64,000 nt of DNA from Flammeovirga yaeyamensis (lineage in GTDB: Bacteria > Bacteroidota > Bacteroidia > Cytophagales > Flammeovirgaceae), in assembly GCF_018736045.1 (NCBI RefSeq), contig NZ_CP076133.1, positions 1,178,001 to 1,242,000 of the forward strand. The letters are read 5' to 3'. Positions 25,919-35,314 of this stretch are shown one piece after another (the stretch's first letter is position 1; the number at the start of each line of letters is the position of its first letter). The translations under genes and the position numbers were made by a program. The notes beneath the pieces are model-generated. The model had not been told where the DNA came from. It searched no databases and saw only the letters and a list, made by a program, of their open reading frames with translations.

Positions 25919-27247
25919 ATGAAAAAACTTATTACTATTGTTATCGCTGTACTCGCTTTAAGCGGATGTATTAAAAACGATGTGCCTTATCCGTACATCT
26001 TCGGAGAAATTATCTCATTGCAAATTGAAGGACAGAATGGAAATGCCATCATTTCACAAGAAAACCAAACGGTAGAAATTAGAGTGCCTTTTGGAATGGA
26101 TAGAACCCAATTAAAAATCACTGACTTAGTGATGACGGAAGAGGCGACTATCTATCCAAAAATAGAAGAGTTAATGGACTTTTCTTCACCGGTTACTTTT
26201 ACCGTTTCCACTTATCAAGATTACGATTGGACAGTGACTGTTATCGAAGACGATTTTGATATCATCATGCATGAATTCGAAATTGAAGGACAGGTTTCAT
26301 CAGAAATTGATCAGTCCAATAGAATTATTCGAGTGGTGATATCAGATACTTTGGATATTGAAAATTTAAATGTGGTACAATTTAGTTATTCACCAGAACA
26401 AGTACCCGTTCTCCCATACCCATTTGATGTACATGATTTTTCATCAGAAGTAACTTTCCTTTTTGATGACATAGAATGGAGAGTAGAAGTAACGTACGAT
26501 GATGGAGAAATTGAAAATATTGGAGAGCAGATTATGTATTCTGATTTTAAAACATGGTACTACGGAGGAAGAAAAGCCAATGAATCCAACAACAGTAGAA
26601 AGTTTAATATTCCAGGAGAAGATTTTGATGGTACTCCTTGGAGAACGGGAGATGTTGGAGCGGCTGATTTAATCATTCCTACTGGAGTGAGAACAGTGTA
26701 TCCTTCTCCTTCAGAAGAAGAATACGAATACACCACTCTAAAAACAACATCGGCATTAGGTGTAGTTGCCGCAGGGTCTTTGTTTGTAGGAGATATACAG
26801 GGTAGTGGATTAACCAATGTGCAAACTGATTTTGGTATTCCGTTTACTGATCAACCCAAAAGTTTTGAAACGACTATTCAATATATACCAGAGTTGTACG
26901 ATGGAAGCCCCGATCAATGCGATGTGTATGTTTTGCTTCAGGTAAGAGAAGGGAGTGGCGATAACGAGAAAAGATATCGATTAGCTACTGCATGGTACAG
27001 ATCGGACGAAACGATGATGAATTTTGAAACCATCAACATGCCATTATTATATGGAAACCACAACGACTTAGCCCCTTTCATGATGCCATCGACAGCTAAC
27101 GAAAGAATGCCGGAACACGGTTTTGCACCAACAGATAGCGAACCAACACACATTATTGTTGTGTATTCTTCGAGCTTCGATGGAGCGAATTTTAAAGGAG
27201 GAGTGGGAAGTGAACTTCGTGTGAAAGGATTTGAATTAAAGTATTAA
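25919..27247 (+). CDS. PCMD-domain lipoprotein (putative carbohydrate metabolism domain)
   Basis: The 442-residue precursor has signal MKKLITIVIAVLALSGC with lipobox. Residues about 25-115 and 120-195 look like tandem Ig-like strand domains (ending DYDWTVTVIE and EWRVEVTYDD). The C-terminal part from about 205 matches the Bacteroidota PCMD fold: DFKTWYYGG, GSLFVGDIQG, CDVYVLLQVREG and HIIVVYSSSFDGANFKGG. PCMD proteins are usually surface or secreted and are often thought to contact carbohydrate, but enzymatic activity is not established. It is last in the operon headed by the small secreted protein. A terminator follows. Confidence 0.8.
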   Translation: MKKLITIVIAVLALSGCIKNDVPYPYIFGEIISLQIEGQNGNAIISQENQTVEIRVPFGMDRTQLKITDLVMTEEATIYPKIEELMDFSSPVTFTVSTYQDYDWTVTVIEDDFDIIMHEFEIEGQVSSEIDQSNRIIRVVISDTLDIENLNVVQFSYSPEQVPVLPYPFDVHDFSSEVTFLFDDIEWRVEVTYDDGEIENIGEQIMYSDFKTWYYGGRKANESNNSRKFNIPGEDFDGTPWRTGDVGAADLIIPTGVRTVYPSPSEEEYEYTTLKTTSALGVVAAGSLFVGDIQGSGLTNVQTDFGIPFTDQPKSFETTIQYIPELYDGSPDQCDVYVLLQVREGSGDNEKRYRLATAWYRSDETMMNFETINMPLLYGNHNDLAPFMMPSTANERMPEHGFAPTDSEPTHIIVVYSSSFDGANFKGGVGSELRVKGFELKY

Positions 27248-27346
27248 CCTTTAACGACTAAGACTAAAAAAGAGAACCAATAAAAATGATGTATATGTAT
27301 TTTATATAGGATAATTAAGCAAATTAATTAGGTAGTATTAGAAACT

Positions 27347-27375
27347 AGAGGCATCTTAATATTTAGGATGCCTCT
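27347..27375. terminator. Bidirectional terminator
   Basis: AGAGGCATC pairs with GATGCCTCT, extended by weaker pairs. It is followed by a T-rich tract and lies between convergent genes ending at 27247 and 27384. Confidence 0.7.
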
Positions 27376-27383
27376 TTCTATAT

Positions 27384-28118
27384 TTATATCAAATGATTTT
27401 GATTCTGTACTGATATTGTATGGAAGTAATAATCGTTTAACAATTGCTTTAATAGTTTTTTATCTCGCAATTCGGTCTCAAGACCAAGATCTTCAATCAT
27501 TTTTGTTTCTACTTTTTTAATGACCATTCGATGTTCATAAGAGAGATCAAGTTTCAAGCAGTTTTTAATCACTTTTACATGCTTTTCAGTTAGATTGGCT
27601 GCTTGTGAGAAAACCGGAACATAATCTTCTGGGAAGGTTGGGATCTCTAAGTCAGAAGAACGTACTTTTTTCTTTTCAGAGATGACCATTGTACCTGCTA
27701 CAATATCACCTACTCTTTGTCCTTTTTCTCCCAAAATAATAGTTAGAATAGCCACCATACCATTAGATATAGCAATATCTACAAAACGAAATAACCAACG
27801 TAGCGTTAATTGAGAAACTGTTAATGGAGTTCCATCTTTTGAAACCACCTTAATTTTTAGGGCACTTTTTCCTAAGGATTGTCCATCAAAAAATATTTCC
27901 ATAAGATATTGATAGACTAGAAATGCAAAACCCATTAACCCACTCCAAATCATAATACCTATGGCAGCATCCATTACGGCTAATAAACTTAAAGGAATAA
28001 GATATGCCGATAATAAAATGATTAAGTCCAATAGATAAGCTAAAATTCGGCTAGTCACATTTGCTTTTTGAAGTCGTAAATTTACATTCTGACTATTTTG
28101 AAATGATATTGATGACAT
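27384..28118 (-). CDS. RDD family membrane protein
   Basis: The 244-residue protein shows the RDD signature: TSRILAYLLDLIILLSAYLI with the Arg and Asp of the family, a second membrane segment, then FFDGQSLGKSALKIKVVSKD and LRWLFRFVDIAISNG with later GQRVGDIVAGTMVI. A soluble tail of about 90 residues follows. RDD proteins are membrane proteins of uncertain, possibly transport-related, function. The gene is divergent from the SpoIIM-like gene, a common arrangement in Bacteroidota for the MoxR/DUF58 cluster downstream, so it probably belongs to the same functional unit. Confidence 0.88.
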   Translation of the reverse strand: MSSISFQNSQNVNLRLQKANVTSRILAYLLDLIILLSAYLIPLSLLAVMDAAIGIMIWSGLMGFAFLVYQYLMEIFFDGQSLGKSALKIKVVSKDGTPLTVSQLTLRWLFRFVDIAISNGMVAILTIILGEKGQRVGDIVAGTMVISEKKKVRSSDLEIPTFPEDYVPVFSQAANLTEKHVKVIKNCLKLDLSYEHRMVIKKVETKMIEDLGLETELRDKKLLKQLLNDYYFHTISVQNQNHLI

Positions 28119-28152
28119 GTTGAAAGAATTAAAAAAATAAATTAGTCTACAT

Positions 28153-28160
28153 CAAAAATA
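28153..28160 (-). promoter_or_regulatory. Putative -7 element for the RDD gene
   Basis: On the minus strand this reads TATTTTTG, an exact TAnnTTTG match 34 nt upstream of the start codon. Confidence 0.4.
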
Positions 28161-28209
28161 TAGATTTTTTTGATAGGATACTTATATTGCAGTAACAAAC
28201 TTATTTTTT

Positions 28210-29172
28210 ATGAAAGAACCAATATTTATTCTTAGAAATCAGGATAAATGGAAAAAGATTGAAGCTGAGACTATTAATGCAAATGCCTCACCCGAAATAC
28301 TAGCCTCTAATTACAAATCTCTGACAGAAGATCTATCTTATGCACAGACTTTTTATCCTTCTAGTGATACTACCTATTATCTAAATGATTTAGCGGTAAG
28401 ATATCACAAAATGATTTATGTGATTAAAAAGGAAAAGAAATCGAGATTTAAAGACTTTTGGTTATATGAAGTGCCATTTGAAATGGCCAAAAATCATAGG
28501 CAAATTTTCTGGGCTTTTGTGGTGTTTTTAGTGAGTACAATAATCGGAGTGTTTTCCGCTTACCACGATCAAGAATTTGTGAGACTTATTCTAGGAGATG
28601 GTTATGTAAATATGACTTTAGAAAACATCGCTAATGGCAAACCTATGGATGTATATGCCTCAGGAGGTGCTTTTGAGATGTTTTACCGAATAACACTCAA
28701 CAACATTCAAGTGGCTTTTTATGCTTTTGTCTTAGGGATTTTAACCAGTTTAGGTACAGGTTTTTTATTATTCCGTAACGGTATTATGCTCGGTTCCTTC
28801 CAATACTTTTTTTATGAACATGGGGTACTTAAAGAATCACTTTTAAGTATTTGGACCCATGGTACATTAGAGATTACTGCCATAGTATTCGCAGGAGGGG
28901 CAGGGTTTGTTTTAGGAAATTCTCTTCTTTTTCCTAAACACAAAAAACGTAGTCAAAGTCTTAGAGATGGTGCTAAAAGTGGATTAAAGATCGTAATTGG
29001 TCTTGTCCCTATTTTTATAATTGCAGGGTTTTTAGAAGGATTTGTTACTCGTCAGGTGGAATGGCCTTTAGTATTAAGGTTATTCTTTATCCTTTCCTCT
29101 TTGGCCTTCATAATTTTTTATTATTTTTGGTATGCTTTCAAAGTGTACCAATCGAAAATGAAAGAAAACTAA
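28210..29172 (+). CDS. SpoIIM-like (stage II sporulation protein M family) membrane protein
   Basis: The 320-residue protein has a soluble N-terminus of about 95 residues and then five or so membrane segments. Family landmarks are FWAFVVFLVSTIIGVFSAYH, the loop NNIQVAFYAFVLGILTSLGT with GFLLFRNGIMLGSF, and LSIWTHGTLEITAIVFAGGA, where the conserved HGTLE is typical. Despite the family name this has nothing to do with sporulation here. It is the first gene of the cluster leading to MoxR and DUF58, divergent from RDD. Confidence 0.88.
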   Translation: MKEPIFILRNQDKWKKIEAETINANASPEILASNYKSLTEDLSYAQTFYPSSDTTYYLNDLAVRYHKMIYVIKKEKKSRFKDFWLYEVPFEMAKNHRQIFWAFVVFLVSTIIGVFSAYHDQEFVRLILGDGYVNMTLENIANGKPMDVYASGGAFEMFYRITLNNIQVAFYAFVLGILTSLGTGFLLFRNGIMLGSFQYFFYEHGVLKESLLSIWTHGTLEITAIVFAGGAGFVLGNSLLFPKHKKRSQSLRDGAKSGLKIVIGLVPIFIIAGFLEGFVTRQVEWPLVLRLFFILSSLAFIIFYYFWYAFKVYQSKMKEN

Positions 29173-29219
29173 CTCTTTTTTTAGCTAACACTTTACTTTT
29201 ATAATTTATAATATTTATC

Positions 29220-30032
29220 ATGAAACGTACATACGAATTTAATCAGGTGAGAGACCTGGGTGACAAAATTGATTTTACCTTTTCCTTCTTCAAAGAAAAC
29301 TTTAAAAAAATCTTTAAATCTTGTTTGACAATGATTATTCCTTTGACTGTTATTGGTTCTGGAATTTCAACTGGAGGACAATTATTTTTTGCTGGTGAAG
29401 CAGGTTTATCTACCACTTTTGCAATGTTTGGTGGGATTTTACAAAGTATTGCCACAGCTATGTTAGCAGCAAATATTTTTGTCTTAATTAGAGGACATAT
29501 TAATGGAAAAGATCTTTCTCCTGTAGAAATTAATAATGAAGCGAAAGAATATACAACAAAAATATTTTTTGGATCAATATTATACGGTATCTGTGTTGTT
29601 ATCGGTATGATTTTCTTTGTTATTCCTGGCTTCTTTTTAGCAATAGCTTGGGCCGTACTATTACCTTTGATTGTTTTTGAAGAAAAATCAATAACCGAAG
29701 CGATGTCAAGAAGTAATAACTTGGTAAGCGGTAACTGGTGGGCTACATTTTTCTATTTCTTTATTTTAGGTATAATTGTATTTGGTATCAACTATGTATT
29801 TACGATTATTCCTGCTGGATTAGTTGGTGTTGGAGCATTTTTCCAATTTTCTGATGAAGGATCTTTAAATGTTGCATTTAAATTAGTGGCTGTACTTATC
29901 TCAATGGGTGTAGGTATCATTTCACCGATTGTAAAATCAGCGTATCACATTGGTACTTCAACACAATATTTCTCATTAAAAGAGAAAAAAGAAGCTTCTA
30001 GTATCATGAGGGATCTTAATGCTTTAGACTAA
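29220..30032 (+). CDS. Multi-pass membrane protein of the MoxR/DUF58 cluster
   Basis: The 270-residue protein begins with a soluble stretch (FNQVRDLGDKIDFTFSFFKE) that leads into six or so membrane helices, including LYGICVVIGMIFFVIPGFFL and IVFEEKSITEAMSRSNNLVSG. The latter pattern is found in membrane proteins resembling the glycerophosphodiester-phosphodiesterase membrane domain and DUF975-like families. Its position between the SpoIIM-like and DUF4129 genes is standard for this cluster. No enzymatic motif is visible. Confidence 0.8.
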   Translation: MKRTYEFNQVRDLGDKIDFTFSFFKENFKKIFKSCLTMIIPLTVIGSGISTGGQLFFAGEAGLSTTFAMFGGILQSIATAMLAANIFVLIRGHINGKDLSPVEINNEAKEYTTKIFFGSILYGICVVIGMIFFVIPGFFLAIAWAVLLPLIVFEEKSITEAMSRSNNLVSGNWWATFFYFFILGIIVFGINYVFTIIPAGLVGVGAFFQFSDEGSLNVAFKLVAVLISMGVGIISPIVKSAYHIGTSTQYFSLKEKKEASSIMRDLNALD

Positions 30033-30078
30033 GATAATTAGATAGCTAAAAAGCTGTCATTTTTATAAAATATATTGA

Positions 30079-30115
30079 TTTTGTAGTGACGTTGCACTGT
30101 AACGTCACTACAAAA
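30079..30115. repeat. Interspersed palindrome, copy A
   Basis: A perfect 15-bp stem (TTTTGTAGTGACGTT / AACGTCACTACAAAA) with loop GCACTGT follows the 29220 gene. Its core resembles copies at 39761, 56776 and 58152. It may act as a terminator or partial attenuator inside the cluster. Confidence 0.6.
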
Positions 30116-30160
30116 CCACTTTAGATGCTATACAAGCTTAGCAAGCGAAAAAACAAACGA

Positions 30161-30853
30161 ATGCGTAAGTATTATTCCATATTACTCTTCTTTTTAACGA
30201 CTACAGTACTTAAAGCAAATGAACGAGCATTTTCTAAAGAAACAGTAGATCGTTTAAAAAATGATTCGGATTACCAGTATATCCCACCCTATAAGATTTT
30301 CAATATGTGGGATGAATTCATCCAGTATATTGTAGATATTTTAACTGATTTTTTCAGAGATACTGATATTGAAAGAAGTACCATAAGTACTATTATTGAT
30401 TATACAATATGGGGTATCGCTATTTCGGTATTGCTATTTGCATTATATCTATTTTTAAAGAAACAAGGAGTTATTGTCTTTAAGAGTGAACAAAAAATCA
30501 ACAACTACGATACAAATATTTATTCCAAAAGCGAAAACACTATTCCTTTAAAACAACAATTGGAGGATGCCATCAACCAATATCAATATCATGAAGTGGT
30601 TCGATTATATTACTTGATGGCCATAGATACTTTGGATCGTAAGCATTTGATAAATCTTAAAAAAGTTGATCACCATAATGATATCATCTTTCAACTAAAA
30701 TCGAACCTTATTTCAAAACCCTTTCAAGACATTGGGGTATATTTTCAGTATTGTTGGTATGGAGAATTTGAAGCAAACCAAACCATATGCGATCAATTAG
30801 AAGGAATGTACCAAAACTTTGAACATGCCGTAAAACAACATGAAAAAGCTTAA
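30161..30853 (+). CDS. DUF4129 domain protein
   Basis: An in-frame start exists at 30125, but 30161 begins a usable signal (MRKYYSILLFFLTTTVLKAN). A membrane helix lies near residues 88-106 (WGIAISVLLFALYLFLK). The C-terminal domain contains LEDAINQYQYHEVVRLYYLM and YFQYCWYGEFEANQTICDQL; the YYWYGEF-like motif is the DUF4129 signature. It overlaps the next gene by 14 nt. In this cluster it accompanies DUF4350, MoxR and DUF58, an assembly proposed to act on envelope components. The biochemical role is unknown. Confidence 0.8.
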   Translation: MRKYYSILLFFLTTTVLKANERAFSKETVDRLKNDSDYQYIPPYKIFNMWDEFIQYIVDILTDFFRDTDIERSTISTIIDYTIWGIAISVLLFALYLFLKKQGVIVFKSEQKINNYDTNIYSKSENTIPLKQQLEDAINQYQYHEVVRLYYLMAIDTLDRKHLINLKKVDHHNDIIFQLKSNLISKPFQDIGVYFQYCWYGEFEANQTICDQLEGMYQNFEHAVKQHEKA

Positions 30854-32039
30854 AAAACATCATATCTTTTTAGGTGTTGTTGTACTGTTGTATTTAGCAT
30901 TAACCTTTAAAGATCAGAGCCAGACTGATTGGACAAAACACTATAAATCTAACGCTAAGAGTCCTTATGGAACGAAAGCATTAACCACACTTCTAGATGA
31001 ATCTGAAGATTTAAATTTGAAAGTCGAAAATTCAAGATTAACCATCTATGAATTATTAGATTCTCCTGAATTTATGGACAAGGGAATACTATTGATACAA
31101 CCCTCGTTTTCTCTTGATAAAACCGATTATGATCAGTTATATAAAGCAATAGAAAAAGGGAAAGATGTATTTATTGCCGCTGAACATTTTGATTATAATA
31201 TTTTAGATACACTTCGAATTTCTGCAGAAGGTACATACAACATCCCTAATCTTAGATATATCGATAATCAGGAAGATGCAGAAGCTAAGATTGATTCTGT
31301 AGACATGGAAATGAATGGGGTAATTGGAAAGTTTTCGACTGTAGATTATCACTATTACCTCTCTATTGATGATTCATCGACAGTAGAACGTTTAGCAGGT
31401 ACTGATGATCAAAATGTATTTGTAAAAGCGAAAATTGGAGAGGGTAACCTCTTTTTATTATCAACTCCTAATGTACTTAGTAACTTTCCGTTACTTCATG
31501 AAGAAAACTATCTTTTTGTAAACGAAATTCTGAAAGCATTACCTGAAGGGGAATATGTAAGAACAGAATATTATACTTTAGGTAGAGAAGGGCAAAGTAC
31601 TCCATTGAGAGTAATTCTCGCTCAACAAGGATTAAAAGAAAGTATTTTTACATTATTGCTTTTGATCTTTGTTTATTTAATTTTCCAATCCAAAAGAGAG
31701 CAAAGAGCAATACCTACTATCGAACCTCCTAAGAACGATAGTATGGCTTTTGTGAAAACGATAAGTCAGCTTTACTTAAACGCAAACGACAACAAGAAAA
31801 TCTTAATCAAAAGAAAAAGATTCTTGTTTAATCATATTAGAAACAAACATTACCTTGATTTTAATGAAGAGGATAATACTCAAAATATCCAACTTTTAGC
31901 CATTAGAACAGGTATTGACGAAGAAGAATTACGTTCACTCTTCGTCTGTGTTGATAGGGAAATTAATTACCCTATGACCGCTTCAGGCTTTACAAGGGCC
32001 AATCAATTAATCGATGAATTTTACTCAAAAGAACAATAA
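30840..32039 (+). CDS. DUF4350 domain membrane protein
   Basis: The 399-residue protein has an N-terminal membrane helix (HHIFLGVVVLLYLALTF), an extracytoplasmic DUF4350-type domain (KSPYGTKALTTLLDE, later GILLIQPSFSLDKTDYDQL and VFIAAEHFDYNILDTL, a GATase-like fold with no obvious nucleophile), and a second membrane helix near residue 265 (IFTLLLLIFVYLIFQS). A cytoplasmic tail follows. It overlaps the DUF4129 gene upstream and ends 2 nt before moxR. Confidence 0.82.
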   Translation: MKKLKKHHIFLGVVVLLYLALTFKDQSQTDWTKHYKSNAKSPYGTKALTTLLDESEDLNLKVENSRLTIYELLDSPEFMDKGILLIQPSFSLDKTDYDQLYKAIEKGKDVFIAAEHFDYNILDTLRISAEGTYNIPNLRYIDNQEDAEAKIDSVDMEMNGVIGKFSTVDYHYYLSIDDSSTVERLAGTDDQNVFVKAKIGEGNLFLLSTPNVLSNFPLLHEENYLFVNEILKALPEGEYVRTEYYTLGREGQSTPLRVILAQQGLKESIFTLLLLIFVYLIFQSKREQRAIPTIEPPKNDSMAFVKTISQLYLNANDNKKILIKRKRFLFNHIRNKHYLDFNEEDNTQNIQLLAIRTGIDEEELRSLFVCVDREINYPMTASGFTRANQLIDEFYSKEQ

Positions 32040-32041
32040 AC

Positions 32042-33028
32042 ATGGAAGATAATATTATCAACAACTTCGAAAACAGAATTGATACATCAACGTTAATCCA
32101 AGAATTAAATTTACTTAGAGAAGGGATCAATAAAGTAGTAAAAGGTCAGCACAAGACCATCGACCTATTACTTACTGCTATATTAGCCGACGGCCATGTT
32201 TTATTGGAAGGTGTACCGGGTGTAGCCAAAACATTAACGGCAAAAACGTTGGCACATATGATCGAAGGTCATTATTCTAGAATTCAGTTTACACCAGATT
32301 TAATGCCATCGGATGTATTGGGTACGAATGTATTTAATGCAGCCACCAATTCTTTTGAATTTAGAAAAGGTCCTGTTTTCGGTAATGTTATCCTTACGGA
32401 CGAAATCAACAGGGCGCCTGCAAAAACTCAAGCCTCTCTTTTCGAGGTAATGGAAGAGAGACAAATCACCTACGATGGTCAGAAATATGATATGGACGAG
32501 CCTTTCTTAGTTATTGGTACACAAAACCCAGTTGAACAAGAAGGAACGTACCCATTACCAGAAGCGCAACTAGATAGATTTCTATTTAAGATTGATTTAG
32601 GCTATCCAGACGAGCAAGACGAATATGATGTATTAATGATGCATCATCAACATGAAAAACCAACCAATTTAATTACCGAAGAGTATAAATTGAATCCAGC
32701 TAAGCTGAAAGAGTTTAGAGATCTAGCAAAGAAAGTGATTGTTAAAGATGAGATCATCGATTACATTCTTAAACTGATTCGTACTACTCGTGCTACAGCA
32801 GATTTCTATTTGGGAGCATCACCTAGAGCGGGGGTAGCTTTATTGAACGCTTCTAAAGCTTGGGCATGCCTGCAAGGAAGAGATTTCGTTACTCCAGACG
32901 ATATCGCTTATGTCATCAAACCTGTATTAAGACACCGTTTGATTATGACCGCAGAAAAAGAAATGGAAGGAGAAAATATGGACCGATTGATTGATAAAGT
33001 GGTGCATTCTGTAGCTGTTCCAAGATAA
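32042..33028 (+). CDS. MoxR-family AAA+ ATPase
   Basis: A 328-residue cytoplasmic ATPase. Walker A GVPGVAKT (57-64), Walker B VILTDEINRAP near 118-128, the sensor motif VIGTQNPVEQEGTYPLPEAQ near 158, and the C-terminal lid YLGASPRAGVALLNASKAW are all present. MoxR ATPases act as chaperone-like partners of VWA or DUF58 proteins; the DUF58 gene follows after 5 nt. The substrate is unknown. Confidence 0.93.
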   Translation: MEDNIINNFENRIDTSTLIQELNLLREGINKVVKGQHKTIDLLLTAILADGHVLLEGVPGVAKTLTAKTLAHMIEGHYSRIQFTPDLMPSDVLGTNVFNAATNSFEFRKGPVFGNVILTDEINRAPAKTQASLFEVMEERQITYDGQKYDMDEPFLVIGTQNPVEQEGTYPLPEAQLDRFLFKIDLGYPDEQDEYDVLMMHHQHEKPTNLITEEYKLNPAKLKEFRDLAKKVIVKDEIIDYILKLIRTTRATADFYLGASPRAGVALLNASKAWACLQGRDFVTPDDIAYVIKPVLRHRLIMTAEKEMEGENMDRLIDKVVHSVAVPR

Positions 33029-33033
33029 TTACT

Positions 33034-34368
33034 ATGAAGTTTTACAAGCAATTATTCTTTTCAGATCGCTTCTTTTTTATTGGAGTAGCACTGGTATTTG
33101 CCTATATATTGTCCTATCTGTTTCCCATCATTTTTAATGTGGTAAACCTGATAGGTATCCTCTTCTTTTTATTGTTTATAATGGATACTTACCTGTTATT
33201 TTCGACTAAAAAGAAGGTATATGCCACCCGATCTACTCCGGAAAGATTATCTAACGGAGAGGATAACCCCATAGAGGTATATATTGAAAACAGAAGCGCA
33301 CAACATCTTTTTCTTGAGGTAATCGATGAGGCTCCAATAGAGTTTCAGCTTAGAAACTTAAGATTCAAAACTAGGCTAAAAGAAGGGGAAGATGATAAGT
33401 TTACCTACACCATTCGTCCAACAGAAAGAGGGGAATACTTTTTTGGTGACTTGATTGTTTTTGCAAAATCAAAAATTGGTTTAGTACGCAGAAAAGTAAA
33501 ACAACACTGCGAGATCACTTCAGTAAAAGTATATCCATCTTTTCAAAAACTGAAAAAGTTTGAATTGATGGCCTTGCATACAGGTCATATTGAAGGGGGG
33601 ATCAAAAAAGTTAGAAAGGTTGGTCAGCAAAAAGAATTTGATCAGATAAAAGAATATGTTCCTGGAGATGATTTTAGGAGTATCAACTGGACAGCAACAG
33701 CACGTTCTCAGCAATTAATGGTGAATCATTACCAAGATGAAAAAGCACAGCAAGTGTACACCGTTTTGGATATGGGACGAAGTATGAAAATGCCATTTAA
33801 TGGTATGACCTTGCTTGATTATTCTATCAACGCTAGTTTGGTATTACTTCATATTGCTCAGAAAAAGCAAGACCTTATTGGTTTAACAGCATTTGATTAT
33901 CAGAGTCAGAATTTCCTTAAAGCAAGAAGAAATTCAGGTCAGATGCAGAACGTTATGGAAAAACTGTATAATCTGAGTCCTAGTTTTATGGAAACAGATT
34001 TTGCCAAGGTGAGTGTATTATTAAAGAATCAGATTAAGCATAGAAGTATGTTGTTGTTCTTTACCAATATCCTTCACAAAGAAAGTCTAGAACGAAAATT
34101 ACCTTACCTTAAAAGACTTGCCAAAAAACACTTATTAGTCGTTATTTTCTTCGAAGACAATGAGCTCAAAGAAGAGATCAAAAAGAAATCTACCACCATG
34201 GAAGAAATCTATCTAAAAGCTCTTCAAGAGGAGAATATTTTAGAAAAGAAGATGATCGCTAGACAGTTACAACAAAATGGTATTCAAACAATCTTGACTA
34301 CACCTGAGAATCTGACTGTGGATACGATTAATAAGTATTTGGAGTTGAAGGCGAGAGGGGTGTTGTAA
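33034..34368 (+). CDS. DUF58 domain protein (VWA-like)
   Basis: The 444-residue protein has two adjacent membrane helices near residues 10-53, then a beta-rich region, then the DUF58 core: KEFDQIKEYVPGDDFRSINW near residue 200 and a VWA-like domain (VYTVLDMGRSMKMPFNGMTL). The usual MIDAS DxSxS is DMGRS here, with the second Asp-Ser spacing preserved only in part. It closes the RDD/SpoIIM/DUF4129/DUF4350/MoxR cluster. Partner of the MoxR ATPase by operon logic. Confidence 0.9.
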   Translation: MKFYKQLFFSDRFFFIGVALVFAYILSYLFPIIFNVVNLIGILFFLLFIMDTYLLFSTKKKVYATRSTPERLSNGEDNPIEVYIENRSAQHLFLEVIDEAPIEFQLRNLRFKTRLKEGEDDKFTYTIRPTERGEYFFGDLIVFAKSKIGLVRRKVKQHCEITSVKVYPSFQKLKKFELMALHTGHIEGGIKKVRKVGQQKEFDQIKEYVPGDDFRSINWTATARSQQLMVNHYQDEKAQQVYTVLDMGRSMKMPFNGMTLLDYSINASLVLLHIAQKKQDLIGLTAFDYQSQNFLKARRNSGQMQNVMEKLYNLSPSFMETDFAKVSVLLKNQIKHRSMLLFFTNILHKESLERKLPYLKRLAKKHLLVVIFFEDNELKEEIKKKSTTMEEIYLKALQEENILEKKMIARQLQQNGIQTILTTPENLTVDTINKYLELKARGVL

Positions 34369-34452
34369 ATAAATATCTATTTAATATTACGATAATAAAT
34401 ATGGCGGAAGTCGAAAAGCCAATAGAGTAGACATAAACAAATAAATCTTACA

Positions 34453-35121
34453 ATGAAAAGATTGACTAAATTACTAACTATTATTTTTGTAGCTCTCTTA
34501 TGTTATCAAACCAATGCTCAAACAATCGGGATAAAGGGTGGATTAAACTTAGCAACCCTAAATGAAAAAGACAATGATGGTACTTATAGTGATAATTATG
34601 ACATGAACCCAGGGTTTCATTTCGGATTGACTGTAGATGTTCCATTGAATGAATTTTTATCTTTTGAACCTGGACTTCTTTTAACAACAAAAGGAATGAA
34701 GTATGAAGATGAATTAATAGGTTTAAATTTATCCGGTCATGCAAACCTTTATTATATTGATGTACCATTAAATTTAAAAGCAACTCATGAATTTGGTAGT
34801 GGGGTAAAATTGTATGGTACTATAGGGCCTTACGTTGGTATGGGTTTGAGTGGGAAAATTAAAGCAACTCTAGAATTTCAAGGTGATGAACAAACTGAGG
34901 AAGAGGAAATAAAATGGGGAAGCAATCAAGATGAAGATACTTTTAAAAGACTAGATATGGGTTTGACATTTGGAGCAGGTGTTGAAATAAATTCAATATT
35001 ACTTGGATTATCTTATGATTTAGGATTATCAAATATTTCTACAAACCAAGATAATGGAATGTCAGTAAAAAATCGAGTTTTGAAATTTTCAGTAGGCTAT
35101 AGATTTTTAAGCAAAAATTAG
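34453..35121 (+). CDS. Outer-membrane beta-barrel protein (porin-like)
   Basis: The 222-residue precursor has a signal peptide (MKRLTKLLTIIFVALLCYQT, cleavage near NAQ) and an eight-strand-type barrel pattern common in Bacteroidota: TIGIKGGLNLATLNEKD, FGLTVDVPLNEFLSFEPGLL, YYIDVPLNLKATHEFG and GLTFGAGVEI, closing with LKFSVGYRFL. Such proteins are structural or adhesive; no specific role is indicated. It is separated by 84 nt from the DUF58 gene and probably independent. Confidence 0.85.
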   Translation: MKRLTKLLTIIFVALLCYQTNAQTIGIKGGLNLATLNEKDNDGTYSDNYDMNPGFHFGLTVDVPLNEFLSFEPGLLLTTKGMKYEDELIGLNLSGHANLYYIDVPLNLKATHEFGSGVKLYGTIGPYVGMGLSGKIKATLEFQGDEQTEEEEIKWGSNQDEDTFKRLDMGLTFGAGVEINSILLGLSYDLGLSNISTNQDNGMSVKNRVLKFSVGYRFLSKN

Positions 35122-35132
35122 CCTAATATTTT

Positions 35133-35234
35133 GTATAAGCAATAGTGGGAAATTACTAATTTTACGTATAGTCGCCCATTCAAACTTTATCAATGAAACC
35201 AAGTTTGTTCAATCAAAACCGCTTTTGCTTATAC
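35133..35234. repeat. Element with 10-bp inverted ends
   Basis: GTATAAGCAA (35133-35142) and TTGCTTATAC (35225-35234) are exact inverted repeats bracketing 82 bp without a gene. Pairing would give a long-looped structure. It could be a small MITE-like or REP-like element, or a structured RNA. Confidence 0.4.
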
Positions 35235-35314
35235 GAATTTTTTATTCCACAAAAATAAACTTTGCTTTTACTATTTTAATAATAAACTAACTAAAAGAGT
35301 TTCATAGTCTTATC

